From positions 1 to 64,000 of the forward strand of contig JAFQOV010000016.1 in NCBI GenBank assembly GCA_017402995.1: a stretch of DNA of 64,000 nucleotides, read 5' to 3'. Position numbers and translations under genes: made by a program. Source of the DNA: Candidatus Gastranaerophilales bacterium (GTDB lineage Bacteria > Cyanobacteriota > Vampirovibrionia > Gastranaerophilales > Gastranaerophilaceae). Position 1 is the first letter of the stretch; each line of letters begins with the position of its first letter. This document shows positions 16,072-26,486 of this stretch, in pieces. The notes under the pieces were generated by a model that saw only the letters and a program-made list of their open reading frames with translations, did not search any database and had not been told where the DNA came from.

Positions 16072-17010
16072 TTATTTCTTAATTTCGATTTTTTCGCTAT
16101 TTAAAACATATTTTGAAACATTCACACCCGCAATTGCACCATCTGATACAGCTGTAATCACTTGCCTTAAAGGTGTGTTTCTGATATCTCCAATGGCATA
16201 GACACCATCTAGATTTGTTTTCATATTTTCATCAGTCAAAATAAAACCGTCAGGCGTTAATTCAAGTTGCGAGTGGAAATAATCTATATTTGCACTTAAG
16301 CCGATATATGGGAAAATACCGTCTGTTTCAATAATTTTTTCAATTCCATTTTGCTCAATTTTTAAACCATAAACCTTATTATCAAGCAAAATTTCCTTGC
16401 ACTGTGCATTTAAAACAAATTCAACATTTTCAATTTGTTTAATTCTTTCTTGTAAAATTTTATCTGCTCTAAATTCATTGCGTCTATGGATTAAATAAAC
16501 TTTTTTAGCAATATTTGATAAATAAATCGCCTCTTCTAAGGCCGAATTTCCCCCGCCAACTACGCAAACAATTTTATCTTTGTAAAAATTGCCGTCACAA
16601 ATTGCGCAATAGCTAACGCCTTTTCCTCTTGCTTCTTCTTCTCCTTTAATATCAAGCTTTTTAGGGCTTGCACCTGTTGCAATGATTATTGATTTTGCAA
16701 GAAATTCTTTTTCTGTTGTTTTAATTTTTTTAATATCTTTTGTTAAATCAATTTTTTCAATTTCGCAATATGGATATTTTTGAATATTAAAATTATCAAT
16801 ATGTTGTTCAAATTTTTCGCACAAATCAAAAGTATTAATTTTATTGAAACCTAAATAGTTTTCAATTTCTAAATAGTTCATTGGCGCTCCACCAATTGCG
16901 CTAATATCAACCAATGCGCAATCTAAATTTGCCCTTGCGCAATATAGCGCCGCGTTCATTCCCGCAGGACCAGCACCTAAAATAACGCAATCAAATATTT
17001 TTTGTGTCAT
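16072..17010 (-). CDS. trxB: Thioredoxin-disulfide reductase
   Basis: This FAD- and NADPH-dependent flavoprotein reduces thioredoxin. Its 312 residues include the FAD-binding GAGPAGMNAALYCARANL at 12-29. The redox-active Cys-x-x-Cys lies in YCAICDGNFYK, the NADPH motif in VVGGGNSALEEAIYLS, and the second FAD motif in GVYAIGDIRNTPLRQ. All active elements are intact. It leads a two-gene unit with the alcohol dehydrogenase and is divergent from the biotin ligase gene. No thioredoxin gene is in the window. Confidence 0.96.
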   Translation of the reverse strand: MTQKIFDCVILGAGPAGMNAALYCARANLDCALVDISAIGGAPMNYLEIENYLGFNKINTFDLCEKFEQHIDNFNIQKYPYCEIEKIDLTKDIKKIKTTEKEFLAKSIIIATGASPKKLDIKGEEEARGKGVSYCAICDGNFYKDKIVCVVGGGNSALEEAIYLSNIAKKVYLIHRRNEFRADKILQERIKQIENVEFVLNAQCKEILLDNKVYGLKIEQNGIEKIIETDGIFPYIGLSANIDYFHSQLELTPDGFILTDENMKTNLDGVYAIGDIRNTPLRQVITAVSDGAIAGVNVSKYVLNSEKIEIKK

Positions 17011-17110
17011 TTCAACCCTCTTTGAATACTATATTAACATAAATCCTTATACATTTAGACGAATTTAAAAAAAATTTGTTTCAAATTTTTATTTTTGATA
17101 TCATTAATGT

Positions 17111-17677
17111 ATGTATAATATTTTACATTTTGATGAAATAAATTCTACAAGTGTTTATTCTCATCAACATTTAGAGGAACTACAAGACTTTCAGGTTGTA
17201 TCGTGCGACTTACAAACACAAGGACATGGACAGTTTGAACGTGTATGGTTCTCATCAAACAAAAATGGTGGAAATATTTATATTTCAATCATTTTAAAAC
17301 CAAACAATATTGAACATTTAAACGAATTAACAAGATATGTTGCCTTAATTGGTGCTAAAACTCTTGAAGAATATGGGCTTAAACCAAGTTTTAAATATCC
17401 CAATGATATTTTAATCAACGGCAAAAAAATTGCAGGTTTTTTGGCAGAATCTGAATTTTTAGGAACAAAATTAAAAGGAGTTATTGTTGGTTGCGGAATT
17501 AATTTGAACCTTGATGAAAATGAGCTCAAAAACATCAACATTCCAGCAACATCAATCTATAACGAAACCAAAAAAAATGTTAATAAACAAGAATTTTTAG
17601 AAGCATTTTTAAACAACTTTAAACAAGACTATGATGATTTTTTAAATAACGGATTAAAAGGAGAAAAGTTATGTTAA
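17111..17677 (+). CDS. birA: Biotin--protein ligase, minimal catalytic form
   Basis: This enzyme activates biotin with ATP and attaches it to the lysine of biotin-carrier domains. The 188 residues begin with FDEINSTSVYSHQH. The adenylate loop reads TQGHGQFERVWFSS where the usual form is T-x-G-R-G-R-x-G-R-x-W. KYPNDILINGKKIAGFLAES and GCGINLNLD are intact. There is no DNA-binding N-terminus, and the C-terminal SH3-like domain seems missing, so it is catalytic only and unlikely to be a repressor. Its stop overlaps the start of the decarboxylase gamma gene, whose operon partner oadA carries the biotin acceptor. This context makes substrate pairing obvious. Confidence 0.9.
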   Translation: MYNILHFDEINSTSVYSHQHLEELQDFQVVSCDLQTQGHGQFERVWFSSNKNGGNIYISIILKPNNIEHLNELTRYVALIGAKTLEEYGLKPSFKYPNDILINGKKIAGFLAESEFLGTKLKGVIVGCGINLNLDENELKNINIPATSIYNETKKNVNKQEFLEAFLNNFKQDYDDFLNNGLKGEKLC

Positions 17678-17907
17678 ACGCGCAACTTTGGTTACAAGGC
17701 GGAACAACGGTTTTAATTGGCATGAGCGTTGTTTTTAGTTTTTTGATAATCACTATTTTTGCAATTACAATTATGGCAAAAATTGTTGCTTTTATCGATA
17801 AAATTTGCCCACCTGTAATTGAAGAAGCTAAAACAAAAGCTAAAGCAAAAACAACAGATGAAGCAGATATTGCTCTTGCAGTATTAATTGCTCAAAAACA
17901 AGGTTAA
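17671..17907 (+). CDS. oadG: Sodium-pumping oxaloacetate decarboxylase, gamma subunit
   Basis: This small membrane subunit of 78 residues assembles alpha with beta and carries zinc in characterised complexes. One membrane helix lies at about residues 14-38 (LIGMSVVFSFLIITIFAITI), followed by a hydrophilic Ala/Lys tail that should bind the alpha-subunit C-terminus. A GGAG site precedes the ATG, which overlaps the birA stop by seven bases. OadG sequences are poorly conserved, so the assignment leans on topology and the G-A-B gene order. It is very likely given the neighbours. Confidence 0.88.
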   Translation: MLNAQLWLQGGTTVLIGMSVVFSFLIITIFAITIMAKIVAFIDKICPPVIEEAKTKAKAKTTDEADIALAVLIAQKQG

Positions 17908-17929
17908 TAATTTATTAGAGGTAATAAAA

Positions 17930-19735
17930 ATGGCAAAAAAATTAATTAAAGTTATGGATACGTCATTTCGTGACGGTTTACAATCCATTTATGGCGCAAA
18001 AGTTTTAGTAGACGACTTTTTACCAGCCTTAAAATCAGCAGTTGACGCTGGTATCAAACATTTTGAAACAGCAGGTGGTGCTCGTTTTCAAGCGCCTATA
18101 TTTTTCTGCAACGAAAACGCATTTGAAACAATGGACAAAATCAGAGCTGCTGTTGGTCCAGATGTTGTTTTACAATCACTTTCTCGTGGCGTAAACGTTG
18201 TTGGTTTAAACTCTCAACCAAGAGATATCATTGACTTACACGCTAAAATGTTTGCTAAACACGGTGTTAATGTTATTAGAAACTTTGACGCTTTAAACGA
18301 CGTTAATAATTTAGTAGATTCAGCAAATTCAATTAAAAAACATGGCTTAAAACACGAAGTAACAATTACAATGATGGAACTTCCATATGGTTGCGAAGGT
18401 GCTCATGACGTTGCTTTTTATGAAAAAGTTTTAAGAAATATCTTAGATTCAGGTTTACCATTTGATTCATTAGCATTTAAAGACGCTTCAGGTACATCAA
18501 ACCCAAGAAAAGTATATGAAACAGTTAAAATGGCTCGTGAATTATTGGGCAAAGATGCTCATATCCGCTTCCATTCACACGAAACAGCTGGAACTGGCCT
18601 AGCTGCATATTTAGCAGCACTTGATGGCGGAGCTGATGGCATTGACCTTGCAATGAAACCTGTTTCAGGTGGTACTGGCCAACCAGATATCATTTCAATG
18701 TGGCATGCTTTAAAAGGAACCGAATATGACCTTGGTATAGACATTAAAAAGATTATGGAAACAGAAGAAATCTTTAAAGAATGTATGAAAGATTATCCTC
18801 TTGATCCAATTTCTTTAGCAGTTAACCCAATTTTAATCCAAGCTCCACTTCCTGGTGGCGCTACTGCAACAACAGTTAACCAATTAAAAGATATGGGTAT
18901 GTTAGATAAATTCCCTAAATTAATTGAAAATATGAAAGAAGTTGTTGAAAGAGGCGGTTTTGCAACATCTGTAACTCCTGTTTCACAATTCTATGCTCAA
19001 CAAGCATTTTTAAATGCGATTTCACCTGAACCATGGGCACAAGCAAATCCAGGATACGCTAAAATGTTATTAGGTTATTTTGGTAAAACTCCTTGTGAAC
19101 CAGACCCAGAACTTGTTAAATGGGCAAGTGAAAAATTAGGTATGGAACCAACAAACGAACTTGTTGTTGACTTAAACGAAAAAGATGCAGATAAAGGCGT
19201 TGAAGCTGCAAAAGCAAGACTTGCCGAAGCAGGTTTAGAAGCAACAGAAGAAAATATCTTTATTTCAGCTGCTTGTAAAGATGGTAATGTTGATAAAGGT
19301 ATCGAATTTTTACTTGGTAAAGGCGTTGTTTCAGTTAATAAATCTGCAAATGTTCAAACATCTGCACCTGCAACTTCATCAAATGGCGAATATACTGTTA
19401 CATTAAATGGCAAAAAATATGCTGTTAAATTAGATGGCTCTAAAGCAACAGTTAACGGTAAAACATATGATACATCTGTTGTTGCTGGTATTGAAGCAAA
19501 AGCTTCAGCATCATCTGGCGACGGTCAAGAAGTTAAAGCTGCGCTACCTGGAAACGTTTTAAGATTAGAAGTATCTGTTGGTGATGAAGTTTCTGAAGGT
19601 GATGTATTATTAGTCGTTGAAGCTATGAAAATGGAAACAGAAATTAAATCTCCATTTACTGGCACAGTTCAATCAATTGAAGTTTCACAAGGCGACAAAG
19701 TTGTTAACGGTCAAACATTGGTTGTAATTGGATAA
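17930..19735 (+). CDS. oadA: Oxaloacetate decarboxylase alpha subunit / pyruvate carboxylase B-type
   Basis: This cytoplasmic carboxyltransferase moves CO2 from oxaloacetate to biotin. From ATG at 17930 (AGAGG upstream; the longer frame starts at TTG) it has 601 residues. The TIM barrel opens with DTSFRDGLQS and contains LAFKDASGTSNPRKVYE. The conserved PYC/OADA helical domain (about 290-480) follows. A Pro/Ala-rich linker leads to a biotinyl domain with the acceptor lysine in VVEAMKMETEIKSP, at about residue 567. Oxaloacetate decarboxylase fits best because beta and gamma subunits flank it. A methylmalonyl-CoA type would lack the barrel. Confidence 0.95.
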   Translation: MAKKLIKVMDTSFRDGLQSIYGAKVLVDDFLPALKSAVDAGIKHFETAGGARFQAPIFFCNENAFETMDKIRAAVGPDVVLQSLSRGVNVVGLNSQPRDIIDLHAKMFAKHGVNVIRNFDALNDVNNLVDSANSIKKHGLKHEVTITMMELPYGCEGAHDVAFYEKVLRNILDSGLPFDSLAFKDASGTSNPRKVYETVKMARELLGKDAHIRFHSHETAGTGLAAYLAALDGGADGIDLAMKPVSGGTGQPDIISMWHALKGTEYDLGIDIKKIMETEEIFKECMKDYPLDPISLAVNPILIQAPLPGGATATTVNQLKDMGMLDKFPKLIENMKEVVERGGFATSVTPVSQFYAQQAFLNAISPEPWAQANPGYAKMLLGYFGKTPCEPDPELVKWASEKLGMEPTNELVVDLNEKDADKGVEAAKARLAEAGLEATEENIFISAACKDGNVDKGIEFLLGKGVVSVNKSANVQTSAPATSSNGEYTVTLNGKKYAVKLDGSKATVNGKTYDTSVVAGIEAKASASSGDGQEVKAALPGNVLRLEVSVGDEVSEGDVLLVVEAMKMETEIKSPFTGTVQSIEVSQGDKVVNGQTLVVIG

Positions 19736-19747
19736 GCGAGGTAGATT

Positions 19748-20929
19748 ATGAATATAGGAGAAGTTTTTCAACAATTATGGTCTACAACGGGTATTTGCAA
19801 CCTTGTAAAAGACGTTGACCCTACAATTACATCAGGTTTTGAACAATTCTTGCACCAATTTGGTTCTCCAATTATGCTTTTAATTTGTTTATTCTTAATG
19901 TATTTAGGTATTAAAAAACAATATGAACCATTGCTTTTAATCCCAATTGCTTTTGGTGGTTTCTTGTCAAATATTCCATTGGCAGGGATTTCTGAACCAG
20001 GTGGTTTCTTATATATCATTTACGAAGCAGGTATTCACCAAGGCTTGTTCCCATTAATTATTTTTATGGGCGTAGGCGCAATGACAGACTTTGGTCCATT
20101 ATTGGCTAATCCAAAAACAGCTTTGCTTGGTGGTGCAGCGCAATTTGGTATCTTTGGCGCATTATTACTTGCTCTTTGCTGCTTTGGTTTCACACTACCT
20201 CAAGCAGGCGCTATCGGTATTATTGGCGGGGCAGATGGTCCAACATCAATCTTTGTAACATCAAAACTAGCTCCAGAATTACTTGGCGCAATTGCAGTAG
20301 CAGCATATTCATATATGGCTTTGGTTCCAGTTATTCAACCACCAATTATGAAACTTTTAACAACAGAAGCTGAACGTAAAATTGAAATGAAACAATTAAG
20401 AGAAGTTTCAAAACGTGAAAAAATTGTTTTCCCTCTTTTAGTTCTTTCTTTATGTATTTTATTCTTGCCAGACGCTTGTCCGTTAGTTGGTGCTTTGGCA
20501 TTTGGTAATTTGTGTAAAGAATGTGGAGTTGTAGATAGATTATCTGATACAATGCAAAACGCATTAATCAATATTGTCACAATTTTCCTTGGCTTATCTG
20601 TTGGTTCAAAACTTTCAGCAGACCAATTCTTAACAGTACAAACATTGTTCATTTTAATCCTTGGTATTGTTGCCTTTTCACTTGCAACAGCAGCAGGGCT
20701 TATCATGGCAAAAATTATGAATTTATTCTCATCAAAAGATAATAAAATCAATCCACTTATTGGTTCAGCAGGTGTTTCTGCGGTTCCAATGGCAGCGCGC
20801 GTTGCAAACAAAGTTGGTTTAGAATATAACCCAAACAATTTCTTGTTAATGCACGCTATGGGTCCAAACGTAGCTGGTGTTATTGGTTCAGCAGTTGCAG
20901 CTGGTATTTTGTTATCAGTTTGTCATTAA
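19748..20929 (+). CDS. oadB: Sodium-pumping decarboxylase beta subunit
   Basis: This integral membrane subunit decarboxylates carboxy-biotin and exports Na+. Its 393 residues contain many membrane helices. The family signature [20 protein letters not shown] and the re-entrant region around [19 protein letters not shown] are clear. [20 protein letters not shown] and [19 protein letters not shown] carry the Na+-path residues known in the family. It follows oadA by 12 bases and ends at a strong terminator, completing a birA-oadG-oadA-oadB operon. The complex would couple oxaloacetate breakdown to a sodium gradient. Confidence 0.96.
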   Translation: MNIGEVFQQLWSTTGICNLVKDVDPTITSGFEQFLHQFGSPIMLLICLFLMYLGIKKQYEPLLLIPIAFGGFLSNIPLAGISEPGGFLYIIYEAGIHQGLFPLIIFMGVGAMTDFGPLLANPKTALLGGAAQFGIFGALLLALCCFGFTLPQAGAIGIIGGADGPTSIFVTSKLAPELLGAIAVAAYSYMALVPVIQPPIMKLLTTEAERKIEMKQLREVSKREKIVFPLLVLSLCILFLPDACPLVGALAFGNLCKECGVVDRLSDTMQNALINIVTIFLGLSVGSKLSADQFLTVQTLFILILGIVAFSLATAAGLIMAKIMNLFSSKDNKINPLIGSAGVSAVPMAARVANKVGLEYNPNNFLLMHAMGPNVAGVIGSAVAAGILLSVCH

Positions 20930-20947
20930 TTTATAAATTATAAATTG

Positions 20948-20981
20948 AAAGAGGTTTTGTATAATACAAAGCCTCTTTTTT
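20948..20981 (+). terminator. Intrinsic terminator after oadB
   Basis: AAAGAGG (20948-20954) pairs with CCTCTTT (20972-20978). The inner TTTGT/ACAAA extends the stem to 13 bp with one T-G pair, and a T-run follows. It closes the decarboxylase operon and lies just before the PHP gene start. Confidence 0.88.
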
Positions 20982-20998
20982 GTGAGATACTTTTAAAT

Positions 20999-21637
20999 AT
21001 GGATATCAAGGAATTAATTAAATCGTTTAATAAAGAAGATTTCTATTCAAAAGTGAATTTACACGTTCATTCAAACTTTTCAGATGGCGAATTTGAATTT
21101 GATAAATTAGTTGAACAAGCAAAAAATTTGAATATGAAATATATTTCAATCACTGACCATAACAGCGTTCAAGGCTATTTAACTTCAACATATAAAGATG
21201 ATGAAATTTTAATCAAAGGTGTTGAATTTGATTGCATGTATAATTTTGTGCTTTTACATATCTTAGGGTATGGAATTGACCCAAACAACAAAGCCTTGCA
21301 AGCAATTTGCGCGCAAAATGAGCAAGAGCAAAAAAATGATTTAATACGTCTTTTTAAATCTCGTCACCCTAAAAAAGTCATTAATGCGATACATCAAGCG
21401 GGCGGGATTGCCGTTTTGGCGCACCCTTGTTGTTGCAATGTGTTTTCTTTAGATAACTTTGTTAAAAAGCTTGTGTCTTTTGGGCTTGATGGCATTGAAA
21501 CATATTATCCATATGACAGATTAAGAGGAGTTGTCAAATTTTCATCTTCAAAATTGCCACCAAAATTAGCCCAAAAATACAGTCTTATTCAAACAGGCGG
21601 AAGTGACGAGCACAAGGATTTGTCTAATCATCTTTAG
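20999..21637 (+). CDS. PHP-domain phosphoesterase (TrpH/RNase AM-like)
   Basis: This metal-dependent phosphoesterase has 212 residues from the ATG at 20999. A longer TTG-started frame would run back through the oadB terminator and is less likely. PHP metal-ligand motifs appear in order: NLHVHSNFSDGEFE near residue 22, SITDHNSVQGY, a Glu in GVEFDCM, HILGYG, AVLAHPC, and GGSDEH near the C-terminus. In characterised relatives this fold gives 5'-3' RNase or 3',5'-nucleotide phosphatase activity, but the substrate is open here. The 3' end overlaps a convergent 49-codon gene by 14 bases. Confidence 0.85.
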   Translation: MDIKELIKSFNKEDFYSKVNLHVHSNFSDGEFEFDKLVEQAKNLNMKYISITDHNSVQGYLTSTYKDDEILIKGVEFDCMYNFVLLHILGYGIDPNNKALQAICAQNEQEQKNDLIRLFKSRHPKKVINAIHQAGGIAVLAHPCCCNVFSLDNFVKKLVSFGLDGIETYYPYDRLRGVVKFSSSKLPPKLAQKYSLIQTGGSDEHKDLSNHL

Positions 21638-21773
21638 GTTTTTCAACCCAGATATACGTCTGTTCATAAATTGATTTAAAAGGGTTATAGGCAAAATTGT
21701 TTTCAATAAACGGATTTTTTGCTTTTTTGTTGTAGTTATTAACTTTTTTTAATAATTCACCAAATTTTTTCAT
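21624..21773 (-). CDS. Small basic protein of 49 residues
   Basis: This short gene is easily missed. It begins MKKFGELLKKVNNYNKKAKN, continues through an Asn/Phe-rich middle and ends IWVEKPKDD. An excellent AAGGAGG site lies 6-8 bases before the ATG, which is the main support. There is no membrane helix or signal peptide. The N-terminus is an amphipathic Lys-rich helix. I do not recognise the family. It is transcribed against the PHP gene and overlaps its end by 14 bases. Its position between two rightward genes on the opposite strand suggests an independent small unit. Confidence 0.65.
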   Translation of the reverse strand: MKKFGELLKKVNNYNKKAKNPFIENNFAYNPFKSIYEQTYIWVEKPKDD

Positions 21774-21999
21774 AATCTAGCCTCCTTAATTTTGGAGTTA
21801 TTTTTATTATCTCAATTTTTCTTTTTTTAAAATTCCCCAATTGTCTATTAAAGGCTAATTTTTTAGGATAATTTTTTTCAAAAAATGTTTACCTTTTGAA
21901 ATGTCTTTTTGGCTAGTCTAAAAAGATGATTTTTATTATATAAAATAGTTACTTTATGATAAAATAAAGGCAAAATAGGGGAGTTTTGTAAGGTTAATT

Positions 22000-23157
22000 A
22001 TGAAAAAAATATTAATAATATCATCACTAGTTATAATTGCACTTGTCGCAATTCGTTTTTCGTTTGTTAAAGTTGGCGAAATTCAAAGAAACAAGCAACT
22101 TATGGCGTCTAGAGTGCCAACTGTTACATTGGCAAATGTTGAAGAAAAAGAAATTTCTAAATCAATCGAGCTTTCAGGAAGAATTGAATCGCAAGACAAA
22201 GTTAATTTGGTTGCAAGAATTGACGGCTATTTACAAAAAAGACATTTCAAAGAAGGCGATTTTGTTAAAGCAGGACAAGTGCTTTTGACAATTGAACCAA
22301 CTCAATATTTAAATATTTTAAATAAAGCAAAAGCTGACTTAAAAACAGCGCAAGCTAACCTTTTCAAAGCAAAACAAGATTACGAAAGAGGTTCTGAGCT
22401 TGTACAAAAAGATTTCATTTCAAAATCAACATATGACGGTTTAAAATCAGCTTTTGATGGCGCTCAAGCTCAAGTTGAAGCAGCTAAAGCACAATTAGCA
22501 GAAGCAGAGCGTAATTATAGCTATACACAGGTTAAATCCCCAGTTGATGGCAAAATTGGTTCGTTAATAATCCAAGAAGGAAACTATGTTTCAATGGCGT
22601 CTGGAACTTTAGCAACCGTTGTTAAAACAAATCCAATCTATGTTAAATATAGCGTCGATTCAAAACAATTTGATGAATTAAGAAATTCAGGCTTTTTGCC
22701 TAAAAAGAACGAAAAAATTAACGTTGAAATAATTTTATCAAACAATGAAACCTATTCAATCAAAGGTGTTCAAGATTTTTATGATAATCAAATATCAACA
22801 ACGCACGGCACAATTGATTTTCGCGCAACTTTTCAAAACCCAGAAAATCACTTAATCGCTGGCGATTTTGTTAAAGTAAAAGTTTATTCAAACCAAAAAG
22901 ATAAAGCGCTTGTTGTACCTCAAGAGCTTGTAATGCAAGACGCTAAAGGAAAATTTGTTTATACTATTGCGCAAGATGAAACTGTTGTTCCTAAATATTT
23001 CAAAGACAAAGGGCAACATGAAAAATATTGGATTGTGCAATCTGGTTTAGATAAAAACGATAAATATATTTCTTCTAAAATCACAAGCATTATGCCTAAA
23101 ATGAAGGTTAGATTAATGCAAGAAGAACAACCAAAAAATAGCGAGGAAAATAAATAA
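22000..23157 (+). CDS. RND efflux periplasmic adaptor (AcrA/HlyD family)
   Basis: This membrane-fusion protein bridges the inner-membrane pump and the outer-membrane channel. An N-terminal anchor covers about residues 4-22. A split lipoyl domain ([20 protein letters not shown] and [18 protein letters not shown]) flanks a long alpha-hairpin rich in Ala, Lys and Gln (about 105-170). Beta-barrel and membrane-proximal domains follow ([20 protein letters not shown]). The length of 385 is typical. Its stop overlaps the pump ATG by one base (TAATG). It is the first gene of a three-gene efflux operon. Substrates are unknown, and no dedicated regulator is adjacent. Confidence 0.95.
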   Translation: MKKILIISSLVIIALVAIRFSFVKVGEIQRNKQLMASRVPTVTLANVEEKEISKSIELSGRIESQDKVNLVARIDGYLQKRHFKEGDFVKAGQVLLTIEPTQYLNILNKAKADLKTAQANLFKAKQDYERGSELVQKDFISKSTYDGLKSAFDGAQAQVEAAKAQLAEAERNYSYTQVKSPVDGKIGSLIIQEGNYVSMASGTLATVVKTNPIYVKYSVDSKQFDELRNSGFLPKKNEKINVEIILSNNETYSIKGVQDFYDNQISTTHGTIDFRATFQNPENHLIAGDFVKVKVYSNQKDKALVVPQELVMQDAKGKFVYTIAQDETVVPKYFKDKGQHEKYWIVQSGLDKNDKYISSKITSIMPKMKVRLMQEEQPKNSEENK

Positions 23158-26100
23158 TGAACTGTAAATTTTTTATTGAAAGACCTAGGTTTGCGTTCGT
23201 TGTTTCAATTGTAATAATGCTCGTTGGTTTTATTGCAATGAAAAGCCTTCCTCTAGAAGAATATCCTTCAATTACTCCTCCACAAGTTTCAGTTACTGCA
23301 ACATACATGGGTGCAAGCTCTGATGTTATTGAATCAACTGTTGCAGCCCCTATTGAATCGGCCGTAAATGGCGTTGAACATATGTTATATATGACATCTG
23401 ATTCAAAAGACGGCACCTATCGTTTAAATATCTTTTTTGAAGTCGGCTCAGACCCACACATGAACGTTGTTAACGTACAAAATAAAGTTTCGCTTGTCAC
23501 TTCTCGCTTGCCATCTGACGTATCTCGTTATGGCTTAACGGTTAAACAAAACAACGCTGGTGGCGGTTTATTATATTATGGCATTTATTCACCTGATAAT
23601 TCCGTTGATTTAATCACCTTATCAAACTACGCTGCAATATATTTAAAAGATGAATTAGCGCGTATTGACGGGGTTGCAGAAGTTCAAGTTTTTGGCGGAA
23701 AAGATTACGCAATGCGCATTTGGCTAGATAATCAAAAAATGGCAACTTTGAATGTTTCCCCATCTGAAGTTGCTAGCGCAATCAATTTGCAGAACGCACA
23801 AATTTCAGCAGGGGCTTTGGGTAATGAACCACTTGTAAACAAAGCCGAAATGTCAATCACATTAAGAACTCAAGGCAGATTAAAATCAAAAGAAGAATTT
23901 GAAAATATCATTGTAAAATCAGATAATCTTGGAAGAATTATCAAAGTCAAAGACATAGCTACCGTTGAATTACAAGGCGAAAACTATGTCACAGATGGTA
24001 AAGTAGACGGAAAATCTGTCGCTGTAATGTCAGTCAACCAATTATCTTATGCAAACTCTATTGAAGTTGCAGATAAATGTAATGAAAAAATGGAAGAATT
24101 GGCAAAATCCTTCCCGCAAGGCATTAAATACAGCGTATTTTATAATAAAACAGATTCTGTAAAAGATAGTCTTGCAGAAGTTATTCACGCGATTATTGAA
24201 GCGGTTTTCATTGTAATTATTGTTGTATATTTATTTTTAGGTGATGTCAGAGCGGCAATTGTACCGTTTTTGGCAATTCCTGTATCTTTAATCGGTACAT
24301 TTGCAGCATTTGCAATCTTAGGCTTTTCAATAAATACCTTGGTTCTATTTGGCTTAGTTTTAGCAGTTGGTACAGTTGTTGACGACGCGATTGTTGTTGT
24401 TGAAAACGTACAAAGGCACATTGAAGAAGGCAAAAAACCAAAAGAGGCGGCAATTGTTTCAATGGAAGAAGTTTCAGGCGCCGTTATTGCAACATCTTTG
24501 GTTTTAATGGCGGTATTTGTTCCGGTTGCATTTATCCCTGGTATCACAGGTAAAATGTATCAACAATTTGCCGTTACAATCGCTGTTTCAATCGGTCTTT
24601 CTGCGGTTATGGCACTGACTTTGGCGCCTGCTTTGTGTGCAGTATTTTTGCGCTCAAAAGATGAATTACCAAAAAGAAGCTATTTTGAAAAATATAGAGA
24701 ATTGTATAACACCTATTGGATAGACAAAAAAGACTTATCTTTAATTGAAAATATCAAAGCTTGGGGCGAATTTTTAGCATATGGCTGGGATGTTTCATTG
24801 AAAAAATTTGACAGAGCTTTTGATAGAATTCGCGATAGTTTCATTGAAGGTTCAAAATATTTCATTGAAAAATGGTCAAGAACCTTAATTACCTATGTTT
24901 TCTTGTTCTTTTCTTTAATTGCAATGTTTAAAATATTGCCAGCAGGCTTTTTACCAGAAGAAGATACAGGCGCATTGTTTGCTAGTGTTCAACTAAAACC
25001 AGGTTTATCATTAGCAAAAACAGACGAAATGATGCAAGATTTTACCGCTAAACTTTTAAAAGTTCCAGGGGTAGATTCTGTTCTTTCTTTGAATGGTTTC
25101 CAAGGTCAAAATACTGCAATTGCAATTATTCAACTAAAAGAATGGCAAACAAGATTAAAACCAAGCCTGATTAAATATTTGTTTATGTCAAAAGAGGAAA
25201 AGCTTGCCTCTAAAAAAACATTGGCTGATATTAAAATAGCTGCAAATAAAATTGGTGCAACATATCCAAACGCAATGATTCAAGCATTTGTTCCACCAGC
25301 AATTGATGGGCTTTCTATGTTTGGTGGGTTTGAATATCAATTGTTAGATAAGGGAAACAGAACCCCTCAAGAGCTTCATGCAATCGCTAAACAATTAATT
25401 TTCACCGCTAATCAAAATCCAAAATTAACAAGCGTTTTCACACAATACAACTCTCAAGCGCCTCAACTCTTAATTGAAATTGATTACGCAAAAATCTTAG
25501 CTCAAGGAATTAATATCCAAGAAGTTTATACGGCACTATCAAGCCTTTTTGGTACATATTACGTCAACGACTTTAACTTATACGGTCGTGTCTTTAGGGT
25601 TATGATGCAAGCGCAAGAACAATATAGATTAGATATTAATTCAATTAATAAAGTCTATGTTAAAACGGCTGTTGGAACTTCAACCCCATTGTCTACAATC
25701 GTTCGAATTACTCCAACAATCGGTGCTTTTGATATCACAAGATTTAATATGTACAAATCTATTCAAATTATTGGAAACCCTGCGAAAAACATATCATCAG
25801 GTGAAGCAATCAACGAAATGGCTAAAATTTCAAAAGAAACATTGCCAGAAGACGTTGGTTTTGCTTGGTCTGGCACATCTTTACAAGAAATTGAAGCGCA
25901 AGGACAAACAACAATCGTAATTGCAATGTCTTTGATATTTGTTTATTTGTTCCTAGTTGCGCTTTATGAAAGCTGGATGTTACCAATTGGGGTTATGTTA
26001 ATCGCTCCGATTGCGATGCTTGGAGCTTTGGTTTTCCAATATCTTTGGGGACAAGCAAATGACCTATACGCACAAATCGGTATGATTATGTTGATTGGTC

Positions 26101-26486
26101 TTGCGGCAAAACAAGCAATTTTGATTATTGAATTTGCAAAAACAGAACGTGAAAATGGATTATCAATTTTTGAAGCGTCAATTAAAGCTGCAAAAATCAG
26201 ATTTAGAGCGGTTATGATGACTGTTTTAGCGTTCATTTTCGGTATTTTACCGCTTGTATATGCCGTTGGCCCAGGTTCAAATTCTAGAAAGTCTCTTGGT
26301 GTTATCGTATTTGGTGGCATGATTGCAGCTGCAATTATCGGTACGATAATGGTTCCAGCGTTTTATGCTTTAATTCAAGAATTAAGAGAATTTGTTAAAA
26401 AAGAAGGTTTCAAAGGACTTTTTGAAGCAATAAAAAACAAATGTCATAATAAAAACAAGGGGGATAAAAATGAAGAAAATAATTAA
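23157..26486 (+). CDS. RND multidrug efflux permease (AcrB/MexB-like, HAE1 type)
   Basis: This proton-driven inner-membrane exporter has 1109 residues, 12 membrane helices and two large periplasmic loops. Key elements are [20 protein letters not shown] at the start, the proton-relay Asp pair in [15 protein letters not shown], and the TM10 lysine in [30 protein letters not shown] and [16 protein letters not shown] are conserved near the end. The cytoplasmic segment between TM6 and TM7 (about residues 498-580) is longer than in AcrB, rich in charged and aromatic residues. Drug rather than metal specificity is inferred from the Asp-Asp/Lys pattern. The gene overlaps tolC by 17 bases. Confidence 0.96.
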   Translation: MNCKFFIERPRFAFVVSIVIMLVGFIAMKSLPLEEYPSITPPQVSVTATYMGASSDVIESTVAAPIESAVNGVEHMLYMTSDSKDGTYRLNIFFEVGSDPHMNVVNVQNKVSLVTSRLPSDVSRYGLTVKQNNAGGGLLYYGIYSPDNSVDLITLSNYAAIYLKDELARIDGVAEVQVFGGKDYAMRIWLDNQKMATLNVSPSEVASAINLQNAQISAGALGNEPLVNKAEMSITLRTQGRLKSKEEFENIIVKSDNLGRIIKVKDIATVELQGENYVTDGKVDGKSVAVMSVNQLSYANSIEVADKCNEKMEELAKSFPQGIKYSVFYNKTDSVKDSLAEVIHAIIEAVFIVIIVVYLFLGDVRAAIVPFLAIPVSLIGTFAAFAILGFSINTLVLFGLVLAVGTVVDDAIVVVENVQRHIEEGKKPKEAAIVSMEEVSGAVIATSLVLMAVFVPVAFIPGITGKMYQQFAVTIAVSIGLSAVMALTLAPALCAVFLRSKDELPKRSYFEKYRELYNTYWIDKKDLSLIENIKAWGEFLAYGWDVSLKKFDRAFDRIRDSFIEGSKYFIEKWSRTLITYVFLFFSLIAMFKILPAGFLPEEDTGALFASVQLKPGLSLAKTDEMMQDFTAKLLKVPGVDSVLSLNGFQGQNTAIAIIQLKEWQTRLKPSLIKYLFMSKEEKLASKKTLADIKIAANKIGATYPNAMIQAFVPPAIDGLSMFGGFEYQLLDKGNRTPQELHAIAKQLIFTANQNPKLTSVFTQYNSQAPQLLIEIDYAKILAQGINIQEVYTALSSLFGTYYVNDFNLYGRVFRVMMQAQEQYRLDINSINKVYVKTAVGTSTPLSTIVRITPTIGAFDITRFNMYKSIQIIGNPAKNISSGEAINEMAKISKETLPEDVGFAWSGTSLQEIEAQGQTTIVIAMSLIFVYLFLVALYESWMLPIGVMLIAPIAMLGALVFQYLWGQANDLYAQIGMIMLIGLAAKQAILIIEFAKTERENGLSIFEASIKAAKIRFRAVMMTVLAFIFGILPLVYAVGPGSNSRKSLGVIVFGGMIAAAIIGTIMVPAFYALIQELREFVKKEGFKGLFEAIKNKCHNKNKGDKNEENN

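Noticed and set aside
20955-20970. TATAAT in the loop of the oadB terminator as a promoter for the PHP gene
   Set aside because: There is no -35 element at a proper distance, and the match can be chance in an AT-rich loop.
20945-20998. Upstream TTG start for the PHP gene
   Set aside because: It would be inside the oadB terminator. The ATG at 20999 is directly before the conserved domain.
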